A stretch of DNA of 64,000 nt from Tepidibacter aestuarii. GTDB taxonomy: Bacteria; Bacillota; Clostridia; Peptostreptococcales; Peptostreptococcaceae. A program made the position numbers and the translations under genes. Position 1 is the first letter of the stretch. Each line of letters begins with the position of its first letter. A model generated the notes under the pieces. It was given only the letters and a program-made list of their open reading frames with translations, ran no database searches and had not been told where the DNA came from. Below are positions 1 through 10,625 of this stretch, piece after piece. Where the stretch lies: positions 186,001-250,000 of the forward strand of contig NZ_OW235315.1 in the NCBI RefSeq assembly GCF_934924865.1, in the 5' to 3' direction.

Positions 1-860
1 GTTCCAACAGCATAAACTAAAATTATAACTATTAATCCACCAAAAGCACTTTTATAAACAGGATTTTCAAAAAACTTGTTAAATAAATATTTAAATGTAG
101 AAGTTAATTCGCTAAACAATATACTACAAAGACCAAAACATATAGATGCTATAATTATTTTTAATATAACTATAAAAGTCATATCTGGTACTTGAATCAT
201 TTCATAGTGAGAGTGAGTAGCTCCTAAAGCTAGGGCTACAAAGTTTGATACAAAGCTTGATATAAAGCAAGGTATAAATGCAAAATACTGCATTTCTCCA
301 ATTGCTACAACTTCCATAGCAAATACAGTACCTGCAAGCGGTGTTCCAAAAACAGATCCAAATCCACTGCTTATACCACAAAGTAGCAATATTTTTCTAT
401 CCATAGAATCAACCTTGAATATTTTACCTACTAACTCTGCCATACTTCCACCCATTTGAACTGCTGTACCTTCTCTTCCTGCAGATCCTCCAAATAAATG
501 AGTCACTACTGTTCCAAACAAAACAAGAGGTGTCATTATAAGAGGTACATTTTCATTTTTTTGATGTCCAATCTGTATTTGCTCTAGTATCAAGTTGTTA
601 CCTTTTAAACTGTTTTCACCATATTTTTTATAAAAAAAACTCACAAAAGCTCCTCCAATAGGAAGTAAAAACAGCATGTACGGATGAGTCACTCTATAAC
701 TCGTGGCTTTTGATAAACTTATAAGAAAAAAAGCTGATAAGCATCCACTTAAAACTCCAACTAAGGAAGACATGAAAGTCCATTTAGTTAAGAATTTAAT
801 ACTACTAGTATCAAAAAAATATGATAACAATTTTTTAAAATGAGTTTGTGTTTCTTTCAT
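1..860 (-). CDS. CLC-type fluoride/proton antiporter (partial, C-terminus beyond window)
   Basis: Translating the minus strand from the ATG at 860 gives an uninterrupted hydrophobic protein of at least 286 residues that runs off the window start. It carries the CLC pore motif in the form GSAGREGTAVQMGG, with GREGT at about residues 128-132. Chloride-type CLCs usually have GREGP; the GREGT form is typical of the CLC-F branch, membrane antiporters that expel fluoride in exchange for protons. The gene lies directly behind a fluoride aptamer, which supports this subtype over a chloride channel. A weak AGGG ribosome binding site precedes the ATG. The family is certain and the substrate is inferred from motif plus riboswitch. 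Confidence 0.88.
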   Translation of the reverse strand, partial: MKETQTHFKKLLSYFFDTSSIKFLTKWTFMSSLVGVLSGCLSAFFLISLSKATSYRVTHPYMLFLLPIGGAFVSFFYKKYGENSLKGNNLILEQIQIGHQKNENVPLIMTPLVLFGTVVTHLFGGSAGREGTAVQMGGSMAELVGKIFKVDSMDRKILLLCGISSGFGSVFGTPLAGTVFAMEVVAIGEMQYFAFIPCFISSFVSNFVALALGATHSHYEMIQVPDMTFIVILKIIIASICFGLCSILFSELTSTFKYLFNKFFENPVYKSAFGGLIVIILVYAVG

Positions 861-910
861 AAAATACCCTCCATAAAATTATTTTGAATAAAAGAATTTA
901 CTTCATGCAT

Positions 911-946
911 AAAAAAAACTTCTACAAAACAAAGGTTTTGTAGAAG
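911..946 (-). terminator. Riboswitch-controlled intrinsic terminator
   Basis: On the minus strand a 12-bp perfect stem (arms 946-935 and 930-919, loop CTTT) is followed by eight T residues. Its 5' arm reuses the last bases of the fluoride aptamer (ACTTCTAC), so aptamer and terminator cannot form together. This is the classic transcriptional ON switch layout. Confidence 0.88.
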
Positions 947-1000
947 TTATTAACCGTAATGGTGGTTTAGGATAATCCAAGGGAAACTTCATTCCCAAAT
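938..1000 (-). promoter_or_regulatory. Fluoride riboswitch (crcB motif)
   Basis: Read on the minus strand, the segment has the crcB-motif landmarks in order: GGGAATGAAGTTTCCC (996-981), AAACCACC, then GGTTAATAACTTCTAC at the 3' end. The hairpin and the 3' pseudoknot strand match the family described upstream of crcB and CLC-F genes. The downstream gene is a GREGT-type CLC, which fits fluoride sensing. Confidence 0.86.
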
Positions 1001-1017
1001 ATTTAAAGTATATATAA

Positions 1018-1046
1018 AGTATACCATATACATTTTTAAAACACAA
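1018..1046 (-). promoter_or_regulatory. Sigma-A promoter of the fluoride riboswitch/CLC unit
   Basis: On the minus strand TTGTGT (1046-1041), a 17-bp spacer and TATACT (1023-1018) precede the aptamer by about 18 nt. Spacing is ideal; the -35 box is moderate. Confidence 0.65.
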
Positions 1047-1130
1047 TCTAAAATTAAAGTTAACATATATGTTTAAAATAAAGAGAGAAAAATCGAAAAC
1101 TTTGAAAAAATGATAAATTTTAAACAAATG

Positions 1131-1160
1131 TTGAAAAATAATATGTAAATGTAATATACT
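1131..1160 (+). promoter_or_regulatory. Probable sigma-A promoter of glpP
   Basis: TTGAAA (1131-1136), an 18-bp spacer and TATACT (1155-1160) lie about 60 bp upstream of the glpP start codon. The surroundings are AT-rich, so other boxes are possible. Confidence 0.5.
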
Positions 1161-1221
1161 ATTCAATATATAAATATAATAAGTATATACAAATAACAGG
1201 ATAAAAAAGGAGAGAAACTAT

Positions 1222-1776
1222 TTGAAAGATCTATTAGAATACAATCCTATAATTGCAGCAGTAAAAAATGATAAAGGCTTACATGATGCAGTAAAATCTG
1301 ACTGTGAAATAATATTCTTATTATATGGAGATATGGTTACATTAAAAGAAAAGGTTGATTTTTTAAACAAAAACAATAAAAAGGTTTTTGTTCATCTAGA
1401 TATGATCACAGGGCTTGCATCTAACCCTATAATAATAGATTATATAGCAGGATCTATGAATGTAGAAGGAATTATAAGTACAAGGGTTAATATGATAAAA
1501 AGAGCTATAGATAAAAATATTAAAGCTGTGCAAAGATTTTTTATACTTGACTCTATGTCTTTAGATAGTGCTCTTGAAAGTATTAAGAAGGTTAGACCTC
1601 AAGCGGTTGAAATAATGCCAGGTATAATGCCAAAGGTTATAAAAAAGGTAAATTCTCAACTTAAAATTCCGGTTATATCAGGAGGTCTTGTTGAAACTAA
1701 GGAAGAGGTTATAGAAATTCTTAAAAGTGGAGCATCTTCTATATCAACTACGAATCAAAGTATATGGGAAGAGTAA
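1222..1776 (+). CDS. glpP: Glycerol uptake operon antiterminator GlpP
   Basis: The 184-residue product matches the GlpP family throughout: an (alpha/beta) barrel-like fold with LLYGD, FVHLDMITGLA, KRAIDKNIKAVQRFFILDS and EIMPGIMPKVI motifs, ending with a phosphate-binding-like SGGLVETKEEV segment. In Bacillus, GlpP bound to glycerol-3-phosphate lets RNA polymerase read through leader terminators of glp genes. The start is a TTG eight bases after AAAGGAGAG. Its position directly upstream of glpF-glpK fits this role, and two attenuators with a shared GGAGA-GAGAGA motif are likely targets. I see no RNA-binding domain separate from the barrel, as is normal for the family. Confidence 0.93.
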   Translation: MKDLLEYNPIIAAVKNDKGLHDAVKSDCEIIFLLYGDMVTLKEKVDFLNKNNKKVFVHLDMITGLASNPIIIDYIAGSMNVEGIISTRVNMIKRAIDKNIKAVQRFFILDSMSLDSALESIKKVRPQAVEIMPGIMPKVIKKVNSQLKIPVISGGLVETKEEVIEILKSGASSISTTNQSIWEE

Positions 1777-1800
1777 ATTGATGGAATTTTCAAAAAAATA

Positions 1801-1829
1801 TTGACGTTTAGAAAATACTGAATTATAAT
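1801..1829 (+). promoter_or_regulatory. Sigma-A promoter of glpFK
   Basis: TTGACG (1801-1806), exactly 17 bp, then TATAAT (1824-1829): near consensus. It lies 24 bp after the glpP stop, so glpFK has its own promoter and a leader of about 215 nt containing the attenuator. Confidence 0.85.
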
Positions 1830-1859
1830 AAAAATACAATAATTTAATAAATAAAAGCT

Positions 1860-1920
1860 GGAGACGAGAGAGAGCTATAATAAATAATAAATTTATTTAT
1901 ATTATAGTTGTCTCTTTTTT
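1860..1920 (+). terminator. glpF leader attenuator with candidate GlpP site
   Basis: A stem pairs CTATAATA (1875-1882) with TATTATAG (1900-1907) and extends to a GAGA/TCTC base, followed by a run of T (1914-1921). The strand before it reads GGAGACGAGAGAG (1860-1872), nearly the same as the strand before the terminator after glpK (4451-4462). Antitermination by GlpP at this site is inferred from the neighbouring glpP gene. Confidence 0.78.
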
Positions 1921-2052
1921 TGAGTTTAAAAATGTTATATGATACATCGTTATATTAATAGATAAGTATATAATATAAAATTATATAGATGTTATATCAT
2001 AAATGTAATTCGACGTGATGGGGAAAAATATTTAATAAAAAAAGGAGGATGT

Positions 2053-4396
<2,344 letters not shown>

Positions 4397-4450
4397 AAAA
4401 TACTACTTCTTAAGTTAATTAAATAAATTTAAACTTAATGTTTAAGGCAA

Positions 4451-4494
4451 GGAGAAGAGAGATAGCCTAATATGGGCTATCTCTCTGTCTTTTT
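4451..4494 (+). terminator. Attenuator between glpK and the glycerol-3-phosphate dehydrogenase genes
   Basis: GAGAGATAGCC (4457-4467) pairs with GGCTATCTCTC (4475-4485), followed by TGTCTTTTTAT. The 5' part, GGAGAAGAGAGA (4451-4462), repeats the motif of the glpF leader with one change in twelve bases. This suggests GlpP-controlled read-through rather than a plain end of transcript, since no strong promoter was seen between it and the next gene. Confidence 0.72.
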
Positions 4495-4644
4495 ATAAGT
4501 ATTAATTTGTGGGAATTTACAATTTATATTAATTTTAACCCTATTGATATAAATTCTAAGTTTCTGATATTTAACTTTATATAATATTTAAAAATATATT
4601 AATTTAAGTAATGATTAAGGATTTTACAATGAGGAGGAATAAAT

Positions 4645-6099
4645 ATGTTTGATATAGCTGTAATAGGTGCTGGTGTTGTAGGAGCCAGTATAGCTAGAGA
4701 ACTTTCTAAGTATGATTTAAAGACAATTGTACTAGAAAAAGGAGTTGAAGTTTGTCAAGCAACTACAAAAGCTAATAGCGCAATAATTCATGGTGGATAT
4801 GATGCTGTTGATGGAACTTTAAAGGCCAAGCTAAATGTTAAAGGAAATGAAATGTATGAAGATTTATGTAATGAACTAGATGTTCATTTTAAGAGAATAG
4901 GATCTTTAGTTGTTGCATTTTCTGAAGAAGAAATGGAGACAGTAAAAGATCTTTATAAAAGAGGAATTAAAAACAAGGTTAAGGGCCTTGAAATATTAAA
5001 TAAAGAACAAGTTAAAGAGGTAGAACCTAATATAAGTGATGAGGTAGTGGGAGCTCTTAGATGTAAAAGTGCTGGCATTGTTTGCCCATTTAATTTAACT
5101 GTTGCTTTAATGGAAAATGCTATTACTAATGGGGTTAAGTTAAATACAGAATCAGAAGTAACTAATATATCTAAAGGTGAATATTTTAGTATAGAAACTA
5201 AAAAAGGAACTATACAAGCTAAATATGTTATAAATGCAGCTGGAGTTTATGCTGATAAGATAAACAACATGATAGGTGGAGAAGAGTATTACATTATAAG
5301 TAGAAAGGGAGAATATAAGGTTTTAGATAAGTCTGAAGGAAATATTGTAAATCATGTGTTATTCCAATGTCCTACTAAAAAAGGTAAAGGAGTATTGGTT
5401 ACACCTACAGTCCATGGCAATGTACTTTTAGGGCCTACTGCTGAAGAAGTAAAAAATCCAGAAGATGTATCTATAACAAAAAATGGTTTGAGCTTTTTAA
5501 CTAAGAATGCTAAAAAAAGTATACCAATTCTTGATCTATCAAAGACTATAACATCTTTTTCGGGTGTTAGAGCAACTCCTAATACTAAGGATTTTATGAT
5601 ATTTGCATCAAATAAAGCTAAAGGATTTATAAATGTTGGAGGAATAGAATCTCCTGGACTTAGTGCAGCACCAGCTATAGCTGAATATGTAATAGATATA
5701 TTAAAAGAAGAAGGATTAAATTTTGAAACTAAACAAGATTTTAATCCATATAGAAAAAAAGATAAGCCATTCTCTCATATGAATCATGAAGAAAGAAAAC
5801 AAGCTATTGAAAAGGATATAAAACATTCAAAGATTATATGTAGATGTGAAACTACAACAGAAGCTGAGATAATAGATGCAATTCACAGACCAGCTGGAGC
5901 TAGAACTGTTGATGGAGTAAAAAGAAGAGTAAGACCAGGTATGGGAAGATGTCAAGGCGGATTTTGTGGCCCTAGGGTAGTTGAAATACTAGCTAGAGAA
6001 CTTAATTTAGATATGGAAGATATTTTAAAAGACTATGAAAACTCTAAAATGATATTAGGAAAAGTAAAAGAATCAAGGGGTGAGAAGGTTGAAATATGA
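4645..6099 (+). CDS. glpA: FAD-dependent anaerobic glycerol-3-phosphate dehydrogenase subunit with BFD-like [2Fe-2S] domain
   Basis: This 484-residue flavoprotein opens with the dinucleotide fold IAVIGAGVVGASIARELS and has a DAO-type oxidoreductase domain (about residues 1-355). A BFD-like iron-sulfur domain follows with cysteines in IICRCETTTEAEI and MGRCQGGFCGPRV (about residues 400-455). The architecture matches clostridial GlpA-type glycerol-3-phosphate dehydrogenases, which convert glycerol-3-phosphate to dihydroxyacetone phosphate. The next two genes encode the partner flavoprotein and a small Cys protein, replacing GlpB and GlpC of enterobacteria. It has a GAGGAGG site 8 bp before ATG. 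The 3' end overlaps the next gene. Confidence 0.88.
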   Translation: MFDIAVIGAGVVGASIARELSKYDLKTIVLEKGVEVCQATTKANSAIIHGGYDAVDGTLKAKLNVKGNEMYEDLCNELDVHFKRIGSLVVAFSEEEMETVKDLYKRGIKNKVKGLEILNKEQVKEVEPNISDEVVGALRCKSAGIVCPFNLTVALMENAITNGVKLNTESEVTNISKGEYFSIETKKGTIQAKYVINAAGVYADKINNMIGGEEYYIISRKGEYKVLDKSEGNIVNHVLFQCPTKKGKGVLVTPTVHGNVLLGPTAEEVKNPEDVSITKNGLSFLTKNAKKSIPILDLSKTITSFSGVRATPNTKDFMIFASNKAKGFINVGGIESPGLSAAPAIAEYVIDILKEEGLNFETKQDFNPYRKKDKPFSHMNHEERKQAIEKDIKHSKIICRCETTTEAEIIDAIHRPAGARTVDGVKRRVRPGMGRCQGGFCGPRVVEILARELNLDMEDILKDYENSKMILGKVKESRGEKVEI

Positions 6100-7330
6100 T
6101 GTTGTTGTAGTTGGAGGAGGACCAGCAGGACTTGGAGCTGCTGTTGAAGCAAAAAAACATGGAGCAAATAAGGTATTGATAATAGAAAGAGATAGAGAAC
6201 TTGGAGGAATACTTAATCAATGTATCCATAATGGTTTTGGTCTTCATGAATTTAAAGAAGAACTTACAGGACCTGAATATGCAAATAGATTCATAAAAAT
6301 GGTAGAAGAAAATGATATAGATTATATGCTAAATACTATGGTGCTTAGTATAGAAGATAAGAAAATAATAGCACTTGGAGAAAAGGGTCTTATAGATATT
6401 GAAGCTGTTGCAATAGTTCTTGCAATGGGATGTAGAGAAAGAACAAGAGGTGCAATAGACCTTGCAGGTTATAGACCAGCAGGAGTTTATACAGCTGGAG
6501 CAGCTCAAAGGTTTATGAATATGGAAGGATACATGGTAGGTAAAAAAGTAATTATATACGGTTCTGGTGATATAGGTCTTATAATGGCTAGAAGAATGAC
6601 TTTAGAAGGAGCTAAGGTAGAGGCTGTAGTTGAAGTTAACCCTCATTCAAGTGGACTTACTAGAAATATAGTTCAGTGTTTAGATGACTTTGATATTCCT
6701 CTTTTATTACAGCATGGAATAACTTATATTCATGGAAAGGACAGGGTTACAGGAGTTACTATATCAAAGCTTGATGAAAATAGAAATCCTATAGAAGGAA
6801 CTGATAGAGAAATAGAGTGTGACACAGTATTATTATCAGTAGGACTTATACCTGAAAATGAACTTTCAAGTGATACAGGAGTTGAACTTCATAATACAAC
6901 TAAAGGTCCTATAGTAAACAATAAAATGCAAACTAATGTTGATGGAGTGTTCGCATGTGGGAATGTTGTTCATGTTCATGATTTAGTTGATTTTGTTACT
7001 AAGGAAAGTAGAATAGCAGGAAAGAACGCTGCACTATATGCTTTAGATAAAATAGAGAATAACGAAACTATAGAGACTAAACCTGGAGATGGGATAGGAT
7101 ATATAGTACCCCAACAAATAGATACTGAACTAGGAGAAGAAGTTAACTTATTTATGAGAGTTAGAAACATATATAGCGATAAAAAACTTGTTGTTAGAGA
7201 TGGAGATGAAATAATACTTCAAAAGAGAAGACCTCATATGATACCTTCAGAGATGGAAAACTTAAAATTAAGCTCAGAAATTGTTAAAAATCTAAAGGGT
7301 AATATCAGTGTTTGTGTAGAGGAGGCTTAA
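6089..7330 (+). CDS. NAD(P)/FAD-dependent oxidoreductase, partner subunit of glycerol-3-phosphate dehydrogenase
   Basis: A pyridine nucleotide-disulfide oxidoreductase family protein of about 413 residues. The FAD fold is KYDVVVVGGGPAGLGAAVEA, a second nucleotide-binding fold lies at IIYGSGDIGLIMARRMTLEGA, and the FAD-closing motif is VFACGNVVHVHDLVD. It probably carries electrons from the GlpA-like subunit. The start is chosen as TTG 6089, 6 bp after AGGGGTG; GTG at 6080 would lie inside that site. Either start overlaps the end of the preceding gene, implying translational coupling. Its exact electron acceptor is not visible here. Confidence 0.85.
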   Translation: MKYDVVVVGGGPAGLGAAVEAKKHGANKVLIIERDRELGGILNQCIHNGFGLHEFKEELTGPEYANRFIKMVEENDIDYMLNTMVLSIEDKKIIALGEKGLIDIEAVAIVLAMGCRERTRGAIDLAGYRPAGVYTAGAAQRFMNMEGYMVGKKVIIYGSGDIGLIMARRMTLEGAKVEAVVEVNPHSSGLTRNIVQCLDDFDIPLLLQHGITYIHGKDRVTGVTISKLDENRNPIEGTDREIECDTVLLSVGLIPENELSSDTGVELHNTTKGPIVNNKMQTNVDGVFACGNVVHVHDLVDFVTKESRIAGKNAALYALDKIENNETIETKPGDGIGYIVPQQIDTELGEEVNLFMRVRNIYSDKKLVVRDGDEIILQKRRPHMIPSEMENLKLSSEIVKNLKGNISVCVEEA

Positions 7331-7332
7331 TA

Positions 7333-7698
7333 ATGGGAAAAAACATTACTTGTATAGTGTGTCCTGTAGGATGTAGAATGACAGTTAAAAAGAACGAAGA
7401 TGAAACTTATACAGTTACAGGGAATACATGTAAAAGAGGAGAAAAATACGGAGTAGAAGAGATGACAGCGCCTAAGAGAATGGTTACAACTACTGTTAAG
7501 ATAAAGGGTGGAGCTTTAAGATTAGTACCTGTGAAAACTAGTGATTCAATACCAAAAGAGCTTATATTTGACCTTATGGAACTGCTTGATGAGGTTGAGG
7601 TTGAAGCACCTGTAATGGTTGGAGATGTAATTGTTGAAAATGTATTAGATACTGGAATTAATATAGTTGCTAGTAGAGATATGTGTAAGGTATCTTAA
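7333..7698 (+). CDS. DUF1667 domain protein (small Cys protein of the Glp dehydrogenase)
   Basis: A 121-residue protein starting GKNITCIVCPVGCRMTV, with a second Cys motif GNTCKRGEKYG. The CxxCxxxC plus Cys pattern suggests an iron-sulfur or metal site. DUF1667 proteins are regularly the third gene of the clostridial glycerol-3-phosphate dehydrogenase cluster. The ATG at 7333 is 7 bp after AGAGGAGG; upstream in-frame codons lie before that site. The role in electron transfer is inferred from gene context only. Confidence 0.86.
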   Translation: MGKNITCIVCPVGCRMTVKKNEDETYTVTGNTCKRGEKYGVEEMTAPKRMVTTTVKIKGGALRLVPVKTSDSIPKELIFDLMELLDEVEVEAPVMVGDVIVENVLDTGINIVASRDMCKVS

Positions 7699-7725
7699 AA
7701 ATAAAAGTTTAATTAATGGTTAATC

Positions 7726-7768
7726 GAAAAATGAAGGTTATGAAAATGATCTTCATTTTTCTTTTTTT
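7726..7768 (+). terminator. Terminator of the glp operon
   Basis: GAAAAATGAAG (7726-7736) pairs with CTTCATTTTTC (7751-7761) and is followed by seven T. Confidence 0.85.
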
Positions 7769-7899
7769 GTGCTTCTAAAATTTGAATAGTTTTAATAACT
7801 TAAATTGAAAAAAGTGCTATTTAAATCTACTGAAAATAAGCAAAATATACCTAAATAAGGTTATAATATATATATTACTAAATAAAGAGAGGTATTTTT

Positions 7900-8703
7900 A
7901 TGAAGGTATATGCACTTTGTGGCCCTAGTGGCACGGGAAAGAGCTATAGAGCACTAAGTATAGCACATGAAAATAATATAGATTATATAATAGATGATGG
8001 AATTCTTATACATAAAAACTGTATAGTAACAGGTATTTCAGCTAAGAATGCTTCTACTAAGATGGAGGCTGTTAAGAGGGCTATATTTGAAAATTTAGAG
8101 CATAGAAAAAATATGATAAAGGCTATAGAGGAAAATGATGTTCAAAGTATATTAATAATAGGAACATCTTGGAAGATGATAAACAGAATAAAAAATAGAT
8201 TAGAGTTGCCTGATATTTACAAAAATATAAATATGGAAGATATAGCGACAAAAGAAGAAATGGATGATGCTAGAAAAAGTAGAATGGAAAAGGGGATTCA
8301 TATAATACCTCTTCCAACTTTTGAAGTAAAGAAACATTTCTCAGGTCTTTTTACTAATCCTATTAAGCTTTTATTCAAAGATAAAAACAGCGAAATAAAA
8401 GAGTTTGAAAAAACTATTATAAGACCTACATTTAGCTATATGGGTAAGTATTATATATCTCAAAAAGCTATAAAACAAATAGTTGCATATGAAATGACTA
8501 AATTTGAAGATGTATGTCAAGTTGGGTCTATAAGTATAAAACATAATAAATCAGGTATAAATGTTGATATAAAGGTCAAGCTTAAAATGTTCGGAATATT
8601 AAGACAATGTGAAAATATACAAGAGAAAATAATGAATATACTAGAGTTTACAACGCTTTTAAATGTTAATGGTATAAATATACATGTAGTAGATATTTGT
8701 TAA
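7900..8703 (+). CDS. P-loop nucleotide-binding protein with Asp23-like C-terminal domain
   Basis: The 267-residue protein starts with a Walker A loop GPSGTGKS (residues 8-15). A probable beta-strand LIIGTSW follows near residue 88. The last ~85 residues (from GKYYISQKAI to NIHVVDIC) have the pattern of Asp23/Gls24 envelope-stress domains: a strand, IVAYEMTKFEDVCQVG, then INVDIKVKLKMFGI and a closing strand. Proteins of this combination occur in clostridia without a proven function. It is monocistronic, with an AGAGAGG site and gdhA downstream under a separate promoter. I assign no specific reaction. Confidence 0.7.
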   Translation: MKVYALCGPSGTGKSYRALSIAHENNIDYIIDDGILIHKNCIVTGISAKNASTKMEAVKRAIFENLEHRKNMIKAIEENDVQSILIIGTSWKMINRIKNRLELPDIYKNINMEDIATKEEMDDARKSRMEKGIHIIPLPTFEVKKHFSGLFTNPIKLLFKDKNSEIKEFEKTIIRPTFSYMGKYYISQKAIKQIVAYEMTKFEDVCQVGSISIKHNKSGINVDIKVKLKMFGILRQCENIQEKIMNILEFTTLLNVNGINIHVVDIC

Positions 8704-8726
8704 AAAATAAATAAACTTATAATATG

Positions 8727-8856
8727 TTTACAAGTTAAATTTTAGTATGTTATAATTTATTCAAGGAGTGGGAAAACATTTTCCCTAAGATTCGACAAGC
8801 TACAACGTTTAACGGAAATACCAAATGATTAACATTAATAGAGGGGGTTTACTTAA
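8727..8856 (+). promoter_or_regulatory. gdhA promoter and leader with short hairpin
   Basis: TTTACA (8727-8732), an 18-bp spacer and TATAAT (8751-8756) preceded by TG (extended -10) make a strong promoter. The ~95-nt leader contains the palindrome GGGAAAACATTTTCCC near 8769-8784. I recognise no riboswitch in it. The ribosome binding site is AGAGGGGG. Confidence 0.65.
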
Positions 8857-10227
8857 ATGTCAAGAGAAGTTTTAAGTGCTAAAGATTACATATCTAATGT
8901 AATGGAGAATGTTACAAAAAGAAATAGTGCAGAACCTGAGTTTTTACAAGCTGTTGAAGAGGTATTAAACACTTTAGCTCCAGTTTTAGAAAAACGTCCA
9001 GAATATATAAAAGCTAACATATTAGAAAGAATAACTGAGCCAGAAAGACAAATAGTATTTAGAGTACCTTGGGTTGATGATGCAGGAAATATCCAAGTTA
9101 ATCGTGGAATGAGAGTTCAATTCAACGGAGCTATAGGACCTTACAAAGGAGGACTTAGATTCCATCCTTCAGTTTATATAGGAATAATCAAATTCTTAGG
9201 ATTTGAGCAAATATTCAAGAATTCATTAACTGGACTTCCAATAGGAGGAGGAAAAGGTGGATCTGATTTCGATGCTAGAGGAAAATCAGACCAAGAAATA
9301 ATGAGATTCTGCCAAAGCTTCATGACTGAGCTTTACAGACATATAGGACCAGATGTAGACGTTCCAGCTGGAGATATCGGTGTTGGAGGAAGAGAAATCG
9401 GATTCTTATACGGACACTACAGAAGAATAAGAGGAGCTTTCGAAAACGGAGTTCTTACAGGAAAAGGACTTCCATACGGAGGAAGTTTAATAAGACCTGA
9501 AGCTACAGGATTTGGAGTAACTTACTTCTGTAATGAAATATTAAAGCATGAAGGAGATACTTTCGAAGGAAAAACTGTTGCAGTTTCTGGATTTGGTAAT
9601 GTTGCTTGGGGAGCATGTCAAAAAGTTAGAGATCTTGGAGGAAAGGTTGTTACACTTTCTGGACCAGATGGATACATCTACGATAAAGATGGTATCGTAA
9701 CTGATGAAAAGATCAACTACTTAGTAGAAATGTTAAACGAGAACAAAGGTGCAAGAGTTAAGGATTATGCTGATAAGTTTGGATGCGAATTCGTAGCTGG
9801 ACAAAAGCCATGGGGACAAAAAGTTGATATCATAATGCCTTGTGCTATTCAAAATGATATTACTATAGAGCATGCTAAGCAAATAGTAGAAAATGGAGTT
9901 AAGTACGTTTGTGAAGGTGCTAACATGCCATGTACTAACGAAGCTGTTGACTATTTCTTAGAAAAGGGAGTAATAGTTGGACCTGCTAAGGCTGCTAATG
10001 CTGGTGGAGTTGCAGTTTCTGCTCTTGAAATGTCTCAAAACAGCATGAGACTTTCTTGGACTAAGGAAGAAGTAGATGCTAAACTTCATAACATAATGAT
10101 AAATATCCATGACAATGCTAAAGCTGCTGCTGAAGAATATGGATTTGGATATAACTTAGTTGCTGGAGCTAACGTAGCTGGATTCTTAAAAGTTGCGGAT
10201 GCAATGGTAGCTCAAGGAAACTACTAA
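8857..10227 (+). CDS. gdhA: Glutamate dehydrogenase, NAD(P)-dependent
   Basis: A 456-residue hexameric-type glutamate dehydrogenase closely resembling the Clostridium symbiosum enzyme: VQFNGAIGPYKGGLRFHPSV, the catalytic GLPIGGGKGGSDFD with the essential lysines, DVPAGDIGVGGREIGFLYG, and the dinucleotide fold VAVSGFGNVAWGA. It interconverts glutamate with 2-oxoglutarate and ammonia. The C. symbiosum enzyme is NAD-linked, but cofactor cannot be settled by eye. Codon choice favours AGA, GGA and more C-ending codons than neighbours, typical of a highly expressed gene. It stands alone between a strong promoter and a strong terminator. Confidence 0.94.
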   Translation: MSREVLSAKDYISNVMENVTKRNSAEPEFLQAVEEVLNTLAPVLEKRPEYIKANILERITEPERQIVFRVPWVDDAGNIQVNRGMRVQFNGAIGPYKGGLRFHPSVYIGIIKFLGFEQIFKNSLTGLPIGGGKGGSDFDARGKSDQEIMRFCQSFMTELYRHIGPDVDVPAGDIGVGGREIGFLYGHYRRIRGAFENGVLTGKGLPYGGSLIRPEATGFGVTYFCNEILKHEGDTFEGKTVAVSGFGNVAWGACQKVRDLGGKVVTLSGPDGYIYDKDGIVTDEKINYLVEMLNENKGARVKDYADKFGCEFVAGQKPWGQKVDIIMPCAIQNDITIEHAKQIVENGVKYVCEGANMPCTNEAVDYFLEKGVIVGPAKAANAGGVAVSALEMSQNSMRLSWTKEEVDAKLHNIMINIHDNAKAAAEEYGFGYNLVAGANVAGFLKVADAMVAQGNY

Positions 10228-10238
10228 TAATAAATTTC

Positions 10239-10276
10239 AAATCAGATAGAGTTAAATAACTCTATCTGATTTTTTT
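10239..10276 (+). terminator. gdhA terminator
   Basis: AATCAGATAGAGTT pairs with AACTCTATCTGATT around loop AAAT, followed by seven T. Confidence 0.9.
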
Positions 10277-10305
10277 ATGCTATAAAAAGTCAGATGATTT
10301 TGAAT

Positions 10306-10440
10306 TTGTGGATAATATAGATTAAATATCTATATTTGCAACTATTTTAAGTAACAGAGTTATGAGGCTTGTTGGCGTAATTAATATGAATTTTGAGAAC
10401 AAAGCTCGGAGGACTTTTTGGTAGCATGAAGGAAATTTTT
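10306..10440 (+). repeat. Dispersed repeat R1, divergent copy
   Basis: This 398-bp gap between gdhA and the kinase gene holds a diverged relative of the R1 element. GTGGATAATAT-GAT, TTGCAACTATTTT, AAC-GAG and TTGTTGGCG align in order with the copies at 12806 and 19238. A second partial iteration follows (TTTTGAGAACAAAGCTCGGAGG, given as its first and last parts around 10390-10412). I see no open reading frame or known RNA here. The remainder up to 10560 is AT-rich and unassigned. Confidence 0.6.
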
Positions 10441-10625
10441 TATTTCAATCGACGGATCCTATTAGATTCGTTCATGACATAAGATAACATAATACGCATT
10501 TTATATATAAAAAAATAAATATAAATAGATAAAATCTTTATTATATAATGTAATATTATGGTTTATATGGTATTATCTTAATGGGAATTATGAAAAATTT
10601 AGTACATATTATTAGGGGGATATTA

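Noticed and set aside
903..1166. Reverse frame of 87 residues upstream of the CLC gene
   Set aside because: It overlaps the fluoride riboswitch, its promoter and its terminator.
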